Shown piece by piece: positions 26,041 through 38,784 of a stretch of DNA of 64,000 nucleotides. Location: NCBI RefSeq assembly GCF_051401765.1, contig NW_027480422.1:19300001-19364000 (forward strand). Direction: 5' to 3'. Below the pieces are notes generated by a model that saw only the letters and a program-made list of their open reading frames with translations, had not been told where the DNA came from and did no database searches. The number at the start of each line of letters is the position of its first letter. Within the stretch, counting starts at the first letter, position 1. The translations under genes were made by a program, and so were the position numbers. This stretch comes from Calliopsis andreniformis. Its lineage: Eukaryota > Arthropoda > Insecta > Hymenoptera > Andrenidae.

Positions 26041-27339
26041 ATAATTGCAACCGGTGTGAAATTTATGGTTATTTCTACGTTCCGGGCAACCTAGGATTCA
26101 ATCTAGGTCGTTGTTGCGCCACATCGAATAGCTACGGCCTTAGAAGTCAACATCAGAAGCATAAAATACAATATAAATACAACAGTTTTTCCATCGTATA
26201 AAATGAATAATTGCAAACAGTGTGGAAGTAATGGCCATTTTTACGTTCCGGGCAACCTACGCTTCACTCTGGGGCGTTGTTCCACCAGATCGAATAGTTA
26301 GGGCCTTAGAAGTCAATGCCAGAAGCATAAAACACAATATAAATACAACAGGTGTTCCATCGTATAAAACGAATAATTGCAACCGGTGTGAAATTTATGG
26401 TTATTTCTACGTTCCGGGCAACCTAGGCTTCACACTAGGGCGTTGCTCCTCCAGATGGAATAGAGAGGGCCCTAGAAGTCAACGCCCGAAGCATAAAATG
26501 CAATAAAAATGCAACAGTCTTTCCATCGTATAACACGAATAATGGCAACCAGTATGAAAGTGATAGTCATTTCTACGTCCTGGGCAACCTAGGCTTCGCT
26601 CTAAGGCGTTGCTCCACCAGATCGAATAGTTAGGGCCTAAGAAGTCAACGCCAGAAGCATAAAATACAATGAAAATTCAAGGGTTTTTCCATCGTATAAC
26701 ACGAATGGTTCCAACCCGTGTGAAAGTGATAGTCATTTCTACGTTCCGGGCAACCTAGGCTTCACTCTAGGGCGTTGCTCCACCAGATCGAACAGTTAGA
26801 GCCTAAGAAGTCAATGCCGGACGCATAAAATACAAAACAATTACCACAGTTTTTCCATCGTATAAAACGAATAATTCCATCCGAAGTGAAAGTAACGGTC
26901 ATTTCCACGTTCCGGGCAAACCTAGGCTTCACTCTGGGGCGTTGCTCCACCAGATCGAATAGTTAGGGCCTTAGATGTCAACGCCTGAAGCATAAAATAC
27001 AACAAAAATACAACAGCCTTTCCATCGTATAACAGGAATAACTGGAACCAGTGTGAAAGTACTGATCATTTCTACGTTCCGGCCAACCTAGGCTTCACAC
27101 TAGCGCGCTCCTTCACCAGATAGAATAGCTAGGGACTAAGAATTCAACGCCAGAAGCCTAAAATACAATAAAAATAAAACAGTTTTTCATCATATAACAG
27201 AAATAATTGCAACCAGTGTGAAAGTAATAGTCATTTCTACGTTCCGGGCAACCTAGGCTTCACTCTAGGGCGTTGCACCACCAGATCGAATTGTTAGGGC
27301 CTAAGAAGTCAACGCCAGTGGCATAAAATACAAAACAAA

Positions 27340-28064
27340 TACAACAGTTTTTCCATCGTATTAAACGAATAATTGCAACCGGTGTGAAAGTTAAGGTTAT
27401 TTCTACATTCCGGGCAACCTAGGCTTCGCTCTAGGGCGTTGCTCCAACAGATCGAATAGGTAGAGCCTAAGAAGTCAATGCCAGACGCATAAAATAGAAA
27501 ACGATTACAAGACTTTTTCCATCGTATAAAACGAACAATTGCATCCAGAGTGAAACTAATAGTCATTTCTACGTTCCGGGCAACCTAGGCTTCACTCTAG
27601 GGAGTTGCTCCACCACACCGAATAGCTACGGCCTTAGATGTCAACGCCAGAAGCATAAAATACAATATAAATACAACAGTTTTTCCATCGTATAAAATGA
27701 ATAATTCAAATCAGTGTGAAGGTAATGGTCATTTCTACGTTCCGGGCAACCTAGGCATCACTCTAGGGCGTCGCCCCACCAGATCGAATAGCTAGGGCCT
27801 AAGAAGTCAACGCCAGAAGCATAAAACACAATATAAATACAACACCTTTTCCATCGTATAAAACGAATAATTGCAACCAGTGTGAAAGTTAAGGTTATTT
27901 CTACATTCCGGGCAACCTAGGCTTCGCTCTAGGGCGTTGCTCCAACAGATCGAATAGTTAGAGCCTAAGAAGTCAATGCCAGACGCATAAAATAGAAAAC
28001 GATTACAAGAGTTTTTCCATCGTATAAAACGAACAATTGCATCCAGAGTGAAAGTAACGGTCAT
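27340..28064 (+). repeat. 498-bp (3-monomer) tandem duplication
   Basis: The monomer with gttaaggttatttctacatt and gctccaacagatcg appears near 27380 and again 498 bp later near 27878, with the following monomer (gcatccagagtgaaa) also repeated. It also resembles monomers near 20093, 25562 and 31535. The two copies differ at a few bases, such as aataggtagagcc against aatagttagagcc. Confidence 0.7.
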
Positions 28065-31000
28065 TTCTGCGTTCCGGCAACCTAGGCTTCACTCTAGGGC
28101 GTTGCTCCACGAGATCGAATAGTTAGGGCCTTAGAAGTAAACGCCCAAAGCTTAAAATACAATACAGATTCAACAGTTTTTCAATCGTATAAAACGAGTA
28201 ATTGCAACCGGTGTGGAAGTAATGGCCATTTTTACGTTCCGGGCAACCTAGGCTTCACTCTAGGGCGTCGCTCCACCAGATCGAATAGTTAGGGCCTTAG
28301 AAGTCAACGCCCGAAGCATAAAATACAATGAAAATGCAACTTTTTTTCCATCGTATAACACGAATAATTGCAACCAGTGTGAAAGCGATAGTCATTTCTA
28401 AGTTCTGGGCGACCTAGGCTTCACTCTAGGGCGTTGTTCCACCAGATCTAATTGTTAGGGCCTAAGAAGTCATCGCCCGAAGCATAAAATGCAATAAAAA
28501 TGCAACAGTCTTTCCATCGTATAACACGAATAATGGCAACCCGTATGAAAGTGATAGTCATTTCTACGTTCTGGGCAACCTAGGCTTCGCTCTAAGGCGT
28601 TGCTCCACCAGATCGAATAGTTAGGGCCTAAGAAGTCAACGCCAGAAGCATAAAATACAATGAAAATTCAAGGGTTTTTCCATCGTATAACACGAATGGT
28701 TCCAACCCGTGTGAAAGTGATAGTCATTTCTACGTTCCGGGCAACCTAGGCTTCACTCTAGGGCGTTGCTCCACCAGATCGAATAGTTAGAGCCTAAGAA
28801 GTCAATGCCAGACGCATAAAATACCAAACAATTACAACAGTTTTTCCATCGTATAAAACGAATAATTCCATCCAAAGTGAAAGTAACGGTCATTTCCACG
28901 TTCCGGGCAAACCTAGGCTTCACTCTGGGGCGTTGCTCCACCAGATCGAATAGTTAGGGCCTTAGATGTCAACGCCTGAAGCATAAAATACAATAAAGAT
29001 ACAACAGTTTTTCAAACGTATAAAACGAGTAATTGCAACCGATGTGAAAGTTATGGTCATTTCTACGTTCCGGGCAACCAAGGCTTCACACTAGGGCCTA
29101 GCACCACCAGATCGAATAGCTAGGGATTTAGAATTCAACGCCAGAAGCAAAAAATACAATAAAAATACAACAGCCTTTCCATCGTATCACAGGAATAACT
29201 GGAACCAGTGTGAAAGTACTGATCATTTCTACGTTCCGGGCAACTTAGGCTTCACTCTAGGGCGTTGCACCGCCAGATCGAATTGTTAGGGCCTAAGAAG
29301 TCAACGCCAGTGGCATAAAATACAAAACAAATACAACAGTTTTTCCATCGTATAAAACGAATAATTGCCACCGGTGTAAAAGTTATGGCCATTTCTACGT
29401 ACCGGGCAACCTAGCCTTCGCTCTAGGGCGTTGCTCCACCAGATCGAAGAGTTAGGGCCTTAGAAGTCAACGCCCGAAGCATAAAATACAATATAAATAC
29501 AACAGATTTTCCATCGTCCAAAGGGAATAATTGCAACCGGTGTGAAATTTATGGTCATTTCTACGTCCTGGGCAACCTAGACTTCACTGTAGGGCGTTGC
29601 TCCACCCGATCATATAGTTAGAGTCTTAGAAGTCATCGCCCGAAGCATAAAATACAATGAAAATATAACGGTTTTTCCATCGTATAAAATGAATAATTGC
29701 AATCAGTGTGAAGGTAATGGTCATTTCTACGTTCCGGGCAACCTAGGCTTCGCTCTAGGGCGTTGCTCCACCAGATCCAATAGTTAGGGCCTAAGAAGTC
29801 AACGCCAGAAGCATAAAGCAGAATATAAATACAACAGCCGTTCCATCGTATAAAACGAATAATTGCAACCAATGTGAAAGTGATAGTCATTTCTACGTTC
29901 CGGGCAACCTAGGATTCAATCTAGGGCGTTGTTCCACCAGATCGAATAGTTAGCGCCTTAGAAGTCAACGCCCGAAGCATAAAATACAATAAAGATAAAA
30001 CAGCTTTTCCATCGCATAACAGGAGTAATTGCAACCAGTGTGAAAGTGATGGTCATTTCTACGTTCCGGCCAACCAAGGCTTCACTCTAGGGCCTAGCAC
30101 CACCAGATCGAATTGCTAGGGATTTAGAATTCAACGCCAGACGCAAAAAATACAATAAAAATACAACAGCCTTTCCATCGTATAACAGGAATAACTGGAA
30201 CCAGTGTGAAAGTACTGATCATTTCTACGTTCCGGCCAACCTAGGCTTCACACTAGCGCGCTTCTTCACCAGATAGAATAGCTAGGGACTAAGTATTCAA
30301 CGCCAGAAGCCTAAAATACAATAAAAATACAACAGTTTTTCATCATATAACAGAAATAATTGCAACCAGTGTGAAAGTAATAGTCATTTCTACGTTCCGG
30401 GCAACCTAGGCTTCACTCTATGGAGTTGCTCCACCACATCGAATAGCTACGGCCTTAGAAGTCAACGCCAGAAGCATAAAATACAATATAAATACAACAG
30501 TTTTTCCATCGTATAAAATGAATAATTGCAAACAGTGTGGAAGTAATGGCCATTTCTACGTTCCGGGCAACCTAGGCTTCACTCTAGGGCGTTGCTCCAC
30601 CAGATCGAATAGTTAGAGCCTAAGAAGTCAATGCCAGACGCATAAAATACCAAACAATTACAACAGTTTTTCCATCGTATAAAACGAATAATTCCATCCA
30701 AAGTGAAAGTAACGGTCATTTCCACGTTCCGGGCAAACCTAGGCTTCACTCTGGGGCGTTGCTCCACCAGATCGAATAGTTAGGGCCTTAGATGTCAACG
30801 CCTGAAGCATAAAATACAGTAAAGATACAACAGTTTTTCAATCGTATAAAACGAGTAATTGCAACCGGTGTGAAAGATATGGTCATTTCTACGTTCCGGG
30901 CAACCAAGGCTTCACACTAGGGCCTAGCACCACCAGATCGAATAGCTAGGGATTTAGAATTCAACGCCAGAAGCAAAAAATACAATAAAAATACAACAGC

Positions 31001-31800
31001 CTTTCCATCGTATCACAGGAATAACTGGAACCAGTGTGAAAGTACTAATCATTTCTACGTTCCGGGCAACCTAGGCTTCACACTATCGCGTTTGTCCACC
31101 AGATAGAATAGCTAGGGTCTTAAACTTCAACGCCAGAAGCATAAAATACAATAAAAATACAACAGTTTTTCATCATATAACAGGAATAATTGCAACCAGT
31201 GTGAAACTAATAGTCATTTCTACGTTCCGGGCAACCTAGGCTTCACTCTAGGGAGTTGCTCCACCACACCGAATAGCTACGGCCTTAGAAGTCAACGCCA
31301 GAAGCATAAAATACAATATAAATACAACAGTTTTTCCATCGTATAAAATGAATAATTCAAATCAGTGTGAAGGTAATGGTCATTTCTACGTTCCGGGCAA
31401 CCTAGGCATCACTCTAGGGCGTTGCTCCACCAGATCGAATAGCTAGGGCCTAAGAAGTCAACGCCAGAAGCATAAAACACAATATAAATACAACACCTTT
31501 TCCATCGTATAAAACGAATAATTGCAACCAGTGTGAAAGTTAAGGTTATTTCTACATTCCGGGCAACCTAGGCTTCGCTCTAGGGCGTTGCTCCACGAGA
31601 TCGAATAGTTAGGGCCTTAGAAGTCAACGCCCAAAGCATAAAATACAATACAGATTCAACAGTTTTTCAATCGTATAAAACGAATAATTGCAACCAGTGT
31701 GAATGTTATGGTCAATTCTACTTTCCGGGCAACCTAGGCTTCACTCTAGGGCGTTGCACCACCAGATCGAATAGTTAGGGCCTTAGAAGTCAACGCACGA

Positions 31801-31840
31801 TGCATAATATACAATATAATATACAATATATAAATACAAC
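31801..31840 (+). repeat. 14-bp slippage insertion in one monomer
   Basis: Here tgcataatatacaatataa is followed by a second tatacaatat-like run before aatacaactgc. The sister monomers at 36461, 38453 and 41441 lack the extra 14 bp. The insertion accounts for the 24-monomer spacing in this region being 3998 bp rather than 3984. Replication slippage on the atacaatata motif is the simplest explanation. Confidence 0.85.
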
Positions 31841-34800
31841 TGCATTTCCATCGTATCAAACGAATAATTGCATACAGTGTGAAAGTAATGGCCATTTCTA
31901 GGTTCCGGGCAACCTAGGCTTCACTCTAGGGCGTTGCTCCACCAGATCGAATAGTTAGGGCCTTAGAAGTCAATGCCAGAAGCATAAAACACAATATAAA
32001 TACAACAGGTGTTCCATCGTATAAAACGAATAATTGCAACCAGTGTGAAAGTAATGGCCATTTCTACGATCCGGGTAACCTAGGCTTCACTCTAGGGCGT
32101 TGTTCCACCACATCTATTTGTTAGGGCCTTGGAAGTCAACGCCAGAATCATAAAATACAAAACAAATGCAACAGTTTTTCCATCGTATAAAACGAATAAT
32201 TGCAACCTGTGTGAAATTTATGGTTATTTCTACGTTCCGGGCAACCTAGGCTTCACACTAGGGCGTTGCTCCTCCAGATGGAATAGAGAGGGCCCTAGAA
32301 GTCAACGCCCGAAGCATAAAATACAATGAAAATGCAACGGTTTTTCCATCGTATAACACGAATAATTGCAACCAGTGTGAAAGCGATAGTCATTTCTAAG
32401 TTCTGGGCGACCTAGGCTTCACTCTAGGGCGTTGTTCCACCAGATCTAATTGTTAGGGCCTAAGAAGTCATCGCCCGAAGCATAAAATGCAATAAAAATG
32501 CAACAGTCTTTCCATCGTATAACACGAATAATGGCAACCCGTATGAAAGTGATAGTCATTTCTACGTTCTGGGCAACCTAGGCTTCGCTCTAAGGCGTTG
32601 CTCCACCAGATCGAATAGTTAGGGCCTAAGAAGTCAACGCCAGAAGCATAAAATACAATGAAAATTCAAGGGTTTTTCCATCGTATAACACGAATGGTTC
32701 CAACCCGTGTGAAAGTGATAGTCATTTCTACGTTCCGGGCAACCTAGGCTTCACTCTGGGGCGTTGCTCCACCAGATCGAATAGTTAGGGCCTTAGATGT
32801 CAACGCCTGAAGCATAAAATACAATAAAGGTACAACAGTTTTTCAATCGTATAAAACGAGTAATTGCAACCGATGTGAAAGTTATGGTCATTTCTACGTT
32901 CCGGGCAACCAAGGCTTCACTCTAGGGCCTAGCACCACCAGATCGAATAGCTAGGGATTTAGAATTCAACGCCAGAAGCAAAAAATACAATAAAAATAAA
33001 ACAGCCTTTCCATCGTATAACAGGAATAACTGGAACCAGTGTGAAAGTACTGATCATTTCTACGTTCCGGCCAACCTAGGCTTCACACTAGCGCGCTTCT
33101 TCAGCAGATAGAATAGCTAGGGACTAAGAATTCAACGCCAGAAGCCTAAAATACAATAAAAATACAACAGTTTTTCATCATATAACAGAAATAATTGCAA
33201 CCAGTGTGAAAGTAATAGTCATTTCTACGTTCCGGGCAACCTAGGCTTCACTCTAGGGCGTTGCACCACCAGATCGAATTGTTAGGGCCTAAGAAGTCAA
33301 CGCCAGTGGCATAAAATACAAAACAAATACAACAGTTTTTCCATCGTATAAAACGAATAATTGCAACCAGTGTGAAAGTTATGGCCATTTCTACGTACCG
33401 GGCAACCTAGCCTTCGCTCTAGGGCGTTGCTCCACCAGATCGAAGAGTTAGGGCCTTAGAAGTCAACGCCCGAAGCATAAAATACAATATAAATACAACA
33501 GATTTTCCATCGTCTAAAGGGAATAATTGCAACCGGTGTGAAATTTATGGTCATTTCTACGTCCCGGGCAACCTAGACTTCACTGTAGGGCGTTGCTCCA
33601 CCCGATCATATAGTGAGAGTCTTAGAAGTCATCGCCCGAAGCATAAAATACAATGAAAATATAACGGTTTTTCCATCGTATAAAATGAATAATTGAAATC
33701 AGTGTGAAGGTAATGGTCATTTCTACGTTCCGGGCAACCTAGGCTTCGCTCTAGGGCGTTGCTCCACCAGATCCAATAGTTAGGGCCTAAGAAGTCAACG
33801 CCAGAAGCATAAAATACAATATAAATACAACAGTTTTTCCATCGTATAAAATGAATAATTGCAAACAGTGTGGAAGTAATGGCCATTTCTACGTTCCGGG
33901 CAACCTAGGCTTCACTCTAGGGCGTTGCTCCACCAGATCGAATAGTTAGGGCCTTAGAAGTCAACGCCCGAAGCATAAAATACTATAAAGATACAACAGT
34001 TTTTCCATCGTATAACAGGAGTAATTGCAACTAGTGTGAAAGTGATGGTCATTTTTACGTTCTGGGCGACCTAGGCTTCGCTCTAGGGCGTTGCTCCACC
34101 GGATCGAGTTGTTAGGGCCTTAGAAGTCAACGCCAGAAGCGTAAAATACAAAACAAGTGCAACAGTTGTTCCATCGTATAAAGCGAATAATTGCAACCGG
34201 TGTGAAATTTATGGTCATTTCTACGTTCCGGGCAACCTAGACTTCGCTCTAGGGCGTTGCTCCACCGGATCGAATAGTTAGGGCCTAAGAAGTCAACGCC
34301 AGAAGCATAAAACACAATATAAATACAACAGGTGTTCCATCGTATAAAACGAATAATTGCAACCAGTCTGAAAGTAATGGCCATTTCTACGATCCGGGGA
34401 ACCTAGGCTTCACTCTAGGGCGTTGCTCCACCAGATCGAATAGTTAGGGCCTTAGAAGTCAACGGCCGAAGCATAAAATACAGTAAAGATACAACAGTTT
34501 TTCAATCGTATAAAACGAGTAATTGCAGCCGGTGTGAAAGATATGGTCATTTCTACGTTCCGGGCAACCTAGGCTTCACTCTAGGGCGTTGCACCACCAG
34601 ATCGAATAGCTAGGGATTTAGAATTCAACGCCAGAAGAAAAAAATACAATAAAAATACAACAGTCTTTCCATCGTATAACAGGAATACCTGGAACCAGTG
34701 TGAAAGTACTAATCATTTCTACGTTCCGGGCAACCTAGGCTTCACACTATCGCGTTTGTCCACCAGATAGAATAGCTAGGGTCTTAAAATTCAACGCCAG

Positions 34801-35939
34801 AAGCATAAAGTACAATAAAAATACAACAGTTTTTCATCATATGACAGGAATAATTGCAACCAGTGTGAAACTAATAGTCATTTCTACGTTCCGGGCAACC
34901 TAGGCTTCACTCTAGGGCGTTGCTCCACCAGATCGAATAGTTAGGGTCTAAGAACTAAACGCCAGAAGCATAATACACAATATAAATACAACAGCTTTTC
35001 AATCGTATAAAACGAATAATCGCAACCGGTTGAAAGTTATGGTCATTTCTGCGTTCCGGGCAACCTAGGCTTCACTGTAGGGCGTTGCTCCACCAGATCG
35101 AATAGCTAGGGCGTAAGAAGTCGACGCCAGAAGCATAAAACACAATATAAATACAACAGCTTTTCCATCGTATAAAACGAATAATTGCAACCAGTGTGAA
35201 AGTTATGGTCATTTCTACTTTCCGGGCAACCTAGGCTCCGCCCTAGGGCGTTGCTCCACCAGATCGAATAGTTAGGGCCTAAGAAGTCAACGCCAGAAGC
35301 ATAACATACAATATAAATACAACAGTTATTCCATCGTATAACAGGAATAATTGCATCCAGTGTGAAAGTAATGGCCATTTCTAGGTTCCGGGCAACCTAG
35401 GCTTCACTCTAGGGCGTTGCTCCGCCAGATCGAATAGCTAGGGCCTTAGAAGTCAACGCCCTAAGCATAAAATACAATGAAAATGCGACAGTTTTTCCAT
35501 CGTATATCACGAATAATTGCAACCATCGTGAAGGTAATGGTCATTTCTACGTTCCGGGCAGCCTAGGCTTCACTCTAGGGCGTTGCTCCACCAGATCGAA
35601 TAGCTAGGGCGTAAGAAGTCAACGCCAGAAGCATAAAACACAATATAAATACAACAGCTTTTCCATCGTATAAAACGAATAATTGCAACCAGTGTGAAAG
35701 TTATGGTCATTTCTACTTTCCGGGAAACCTAGGCTTCACTCTAGGGCGTTGCACCACCATATCGAATTGTTAGGTCCTACGAAGTCAACGCCAGAGGCAT
35801 AAAATACAAAACAAATACAACAGTTTTTCCTTCGTATAAAACGAATAATTGCAACCGGTGTGAAAGTTATGGCCAGTTCTACGTTCCGGGCAACCTAAGC
35901 TTCGCTCTAAGGCGTTGCTCCACCAGATCGAATTGTTAG

Positions 35940-38745
35940 GACCTTAGAAGTCAACGCCCTAAGCACAAAATACAATGAAAATGCGACAGTTTTTCCATCG
36001 TATAAGATGAATAATTGCAATCAGTGTGAAGGTAATGGTCATTTCTACGTTCCGGGTAACCTAGGCTCCGCCCTTGGGCGTTGCTCCACCAGATTGAATA
36101 GTTAGGGCCTAAGAAGTCAACGCCAGAAGCATAACATACAATATAAATACAACAGTTATTCCATCGTATAACAGGAATAATTGCATCCAGTGTGAAAGTA
36201 ATGGCCATTTCTAGGTTCCGTGCAACCTAGGCTTCACTCTAGGGCGTTGCTCCACCAGATCGAATAGTTAGGGCCTAAGAAGTCAACGCCAGAAGCATAA
36301 AAGACAATATAAATACATCAGCTTTTCCATCGTATAAAACGAATAATTGCAACTAGTGTGAATGTTATGGTCATTTCTACTTTCCGGGCAACCTAGGCTT
36401 CACTCTAGGGCGTTGCACCACCAGATCGAATAGTTAGGGCCTTAGAAGTCAACGCACGATGCATAATATACAATATAAATACAACTGCATTTCCATCGTA
36501 TCAAACGAATAATTGCAAACAGTGTGAAGGTAATGGCCATTTCTAGGTTCCGGGCAACCTAGGCTTCACTCTAGGGCGTTGCTCCACCATATCGAATAGT
36601 TTGGGCCTTAGAAGTCAACGCCCTAAGCATAAAATACAATGAAAATGCGACAGTTTTTGCATCGTATATCACGAATAATTGCAACCATTGTGAAGGTAAT
36701 GGTCATTTCTACGTTCCGGGCAACCTAGGCTTCACTCTAGGGCGTTGCTCCACCAGATCGAATAGTTAGGGCCTAAGAAGTCAACGCCAGAAGCATAACA
36801 TACAATATAAATACAACAGTTATTCCATCGTATAACAGGAATAATTGCATCCAGTGTGAAAGTAATGGCCATTTCTAGGTTCCGGGCAACCTAGGCTTCA
36901 CTCTAGGGCGTTGCACCACCATATCGAATTGTTAGGTCCTACGAAGTCAACGCCAGAGGCATAAAATACAAAACAAATACAACAGTTTTTCCTTCGTATA
37001 AAACGAATAATTGCAACCGGTGTGAAAGTTATGGCCAGTTCTACGTTCCGGGCAACCTAAGCTTCGCTCTAGGGCGTTACTCCACCAGATCGAATAGTTA
37101 GGACCTTAGAAGTCAACGCCCTAAGCACAAAATACAATGAAAATGCGACAGTTTTTCCATCGTATAAAATGAATAATTGCAATCAGTGTGAAGGTAATGG
37201 TCATTTCTACGTTCCGGGCAACCTAGGCTCCGCCCTAGGGCGTTGCTCCACCAGATCGAATAGTTAGGGCCAAAGAAGTCAACGCCAGAAGCATAACATA
37301 CAATATAAATACAACAGTTATTCCATCGTATAACAGGAATAATTGCATCCAGTGTGAAAGTAATGGCCATTTCTAGGTTCCGGGCAACCTAGGCTTCACT
37401 CTAGGGCGTTGCTCCACCAGATCGAATAGTTAGGGCCTAAGAAGTCAACGCCAGAAGCATAATACACAATATAAATACAACAGCTTTTCCATCGTATAAA
37501 ACGAATAATTGCAACCAGTGTGAAAGTTATGGTCATTTCTACTTTCCGGGCAACCTAGGCGTCACTCTAGGGCGTTGCACCACCATATCGAATTGTTAGG
37601 TCCTAAGAAGTAAACGCCAGAGGCATAAAATACAAAACAAATACAACAGTTTTTCCTTCGTATAAAACGAATAATTGCAACCGGTGTGAAAGTTATGGCC
37701 ATTTCTACGATCCGGGCAACCTAAGCTTCGCTCTAGGGCATTGGTCCACCAGATAGTATAGTTAGGACCTTAGAAGTCACCGCCAGAGGCATAAAATACA
37801 AAACAATTACAACAGCTTTTCCTTCGTATAAAACGAACAATTGCAACCGGTGTGAAACTTATGGCCAGTTCTACGTTCCGGGCAACCTAAGCTTCGTTCT
37901 AGGGCGTTGCTCCACCAGATCGAATAGCTAGGACCTTAGAAGTCAACGCCCTAAGCACAAAATACAATGAAAATGCGACAGTTTTTCCATCGTATAAGAT
38001 GAATAATTGCAATCAGTGTGAAGGTAATGGTCATTTCTACGTTCCGGGTAACCTAGGCTCTGCCCTAGGGCGTTGCTCCACCAGATCGAATAGTTAGGGC
38101 CTAAGAAGTCAACGCCAGAAGCATAACATACAATATAAATACAACAGTTATTCCATCGTATAACAGGAATAATTGCATCCAGTGTGAAAGTAATGGCCAT
38201 TTCTAGGTTCCGGGCAACCTAGGCTTCACTCTAGGGCGTTGCTCCACCAGATCGAATAGTTAGGGCCTAAGAAGTCAACGCCAGAAGCATAAAAGACAAT
38301 ATAAATACAACAGCTTTTCCATCGTATAAAACGAATAATTGCAACTAGTGTGAATGTTATGGTCATTTCTACTTTCCGGGCAACCTAGGCTTCACTCTAG
38401 GGCGTTGCACCACCAGATCGAATAGTTAGGGCCTTAGAAGTCAACGCACGATGCATAATATACAATATAATTACAACTGCATTTCCATCGTATCAAACGA
38501 ATAATTGCAAACAGTGTGAAGGTAATGGCCATTTCTAGGTTCCGGGCAACCTAGGCTTCACTCTAGGGCGTTGCTCCACCATATCGAATAGTTAGGGCCT
38601 TAGAAGTCAACGCCCTAAGCATAAAATACAATGAAAATGCGACAGTTCTTCCATCGTATATCACGAGTAATTGCAACCATTGTGAAGGTAATGGTCATTT
38701 CTACGTTCCGGGCAACCTAGGCTTCACTCTAGGGCGTTGCTCCAC
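35940..38745 (+). repeat. 12-monomer (1992-bp) duplication
   Basis: Bases about 35940-36750 match 37932-38745 at a shift of 1992 bp, seen at the aagcacaaaatac monomer, the ataagatgaataattgc monomer and the tgcataatata monomer. The match ends near gatcgaatag, where 38745 continues with ctagggcgtaag, as at about 35600 (19 monomers back), and 36753 continues with ttagggcctaag. It is a further exchange point in the conserved core. Confidence 0.8.
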
Positions 38746-38784
38746 CAGATCGAATAGCTAGGGCGTAAGAAGTCAACGCCAGAA

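Larger units (their letters stand above)
26041..34900 (+). repeat. Older mosaic region, second subfamily (~53 monomers)
   Basis: The 166-bp period continues with more divergent monomers and overlapping duplications. Spacings seen are 1991 bp (12 monomers; 26480-26990 with 28471-28981), 498 bp (3 monomers; near 27360 and 27860), 1826 bp (11 monomers; 28753 and 30579) and about 3998 bp (24 monomers; 28480-29930 with 32470-33930, with one monomer lost and one gained). The cttcacactatcgcg monomer occurs near 31073 and 34736, and also at 19627 and 25098. Nothing other than satellite is visible. Confidence 0.85.
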
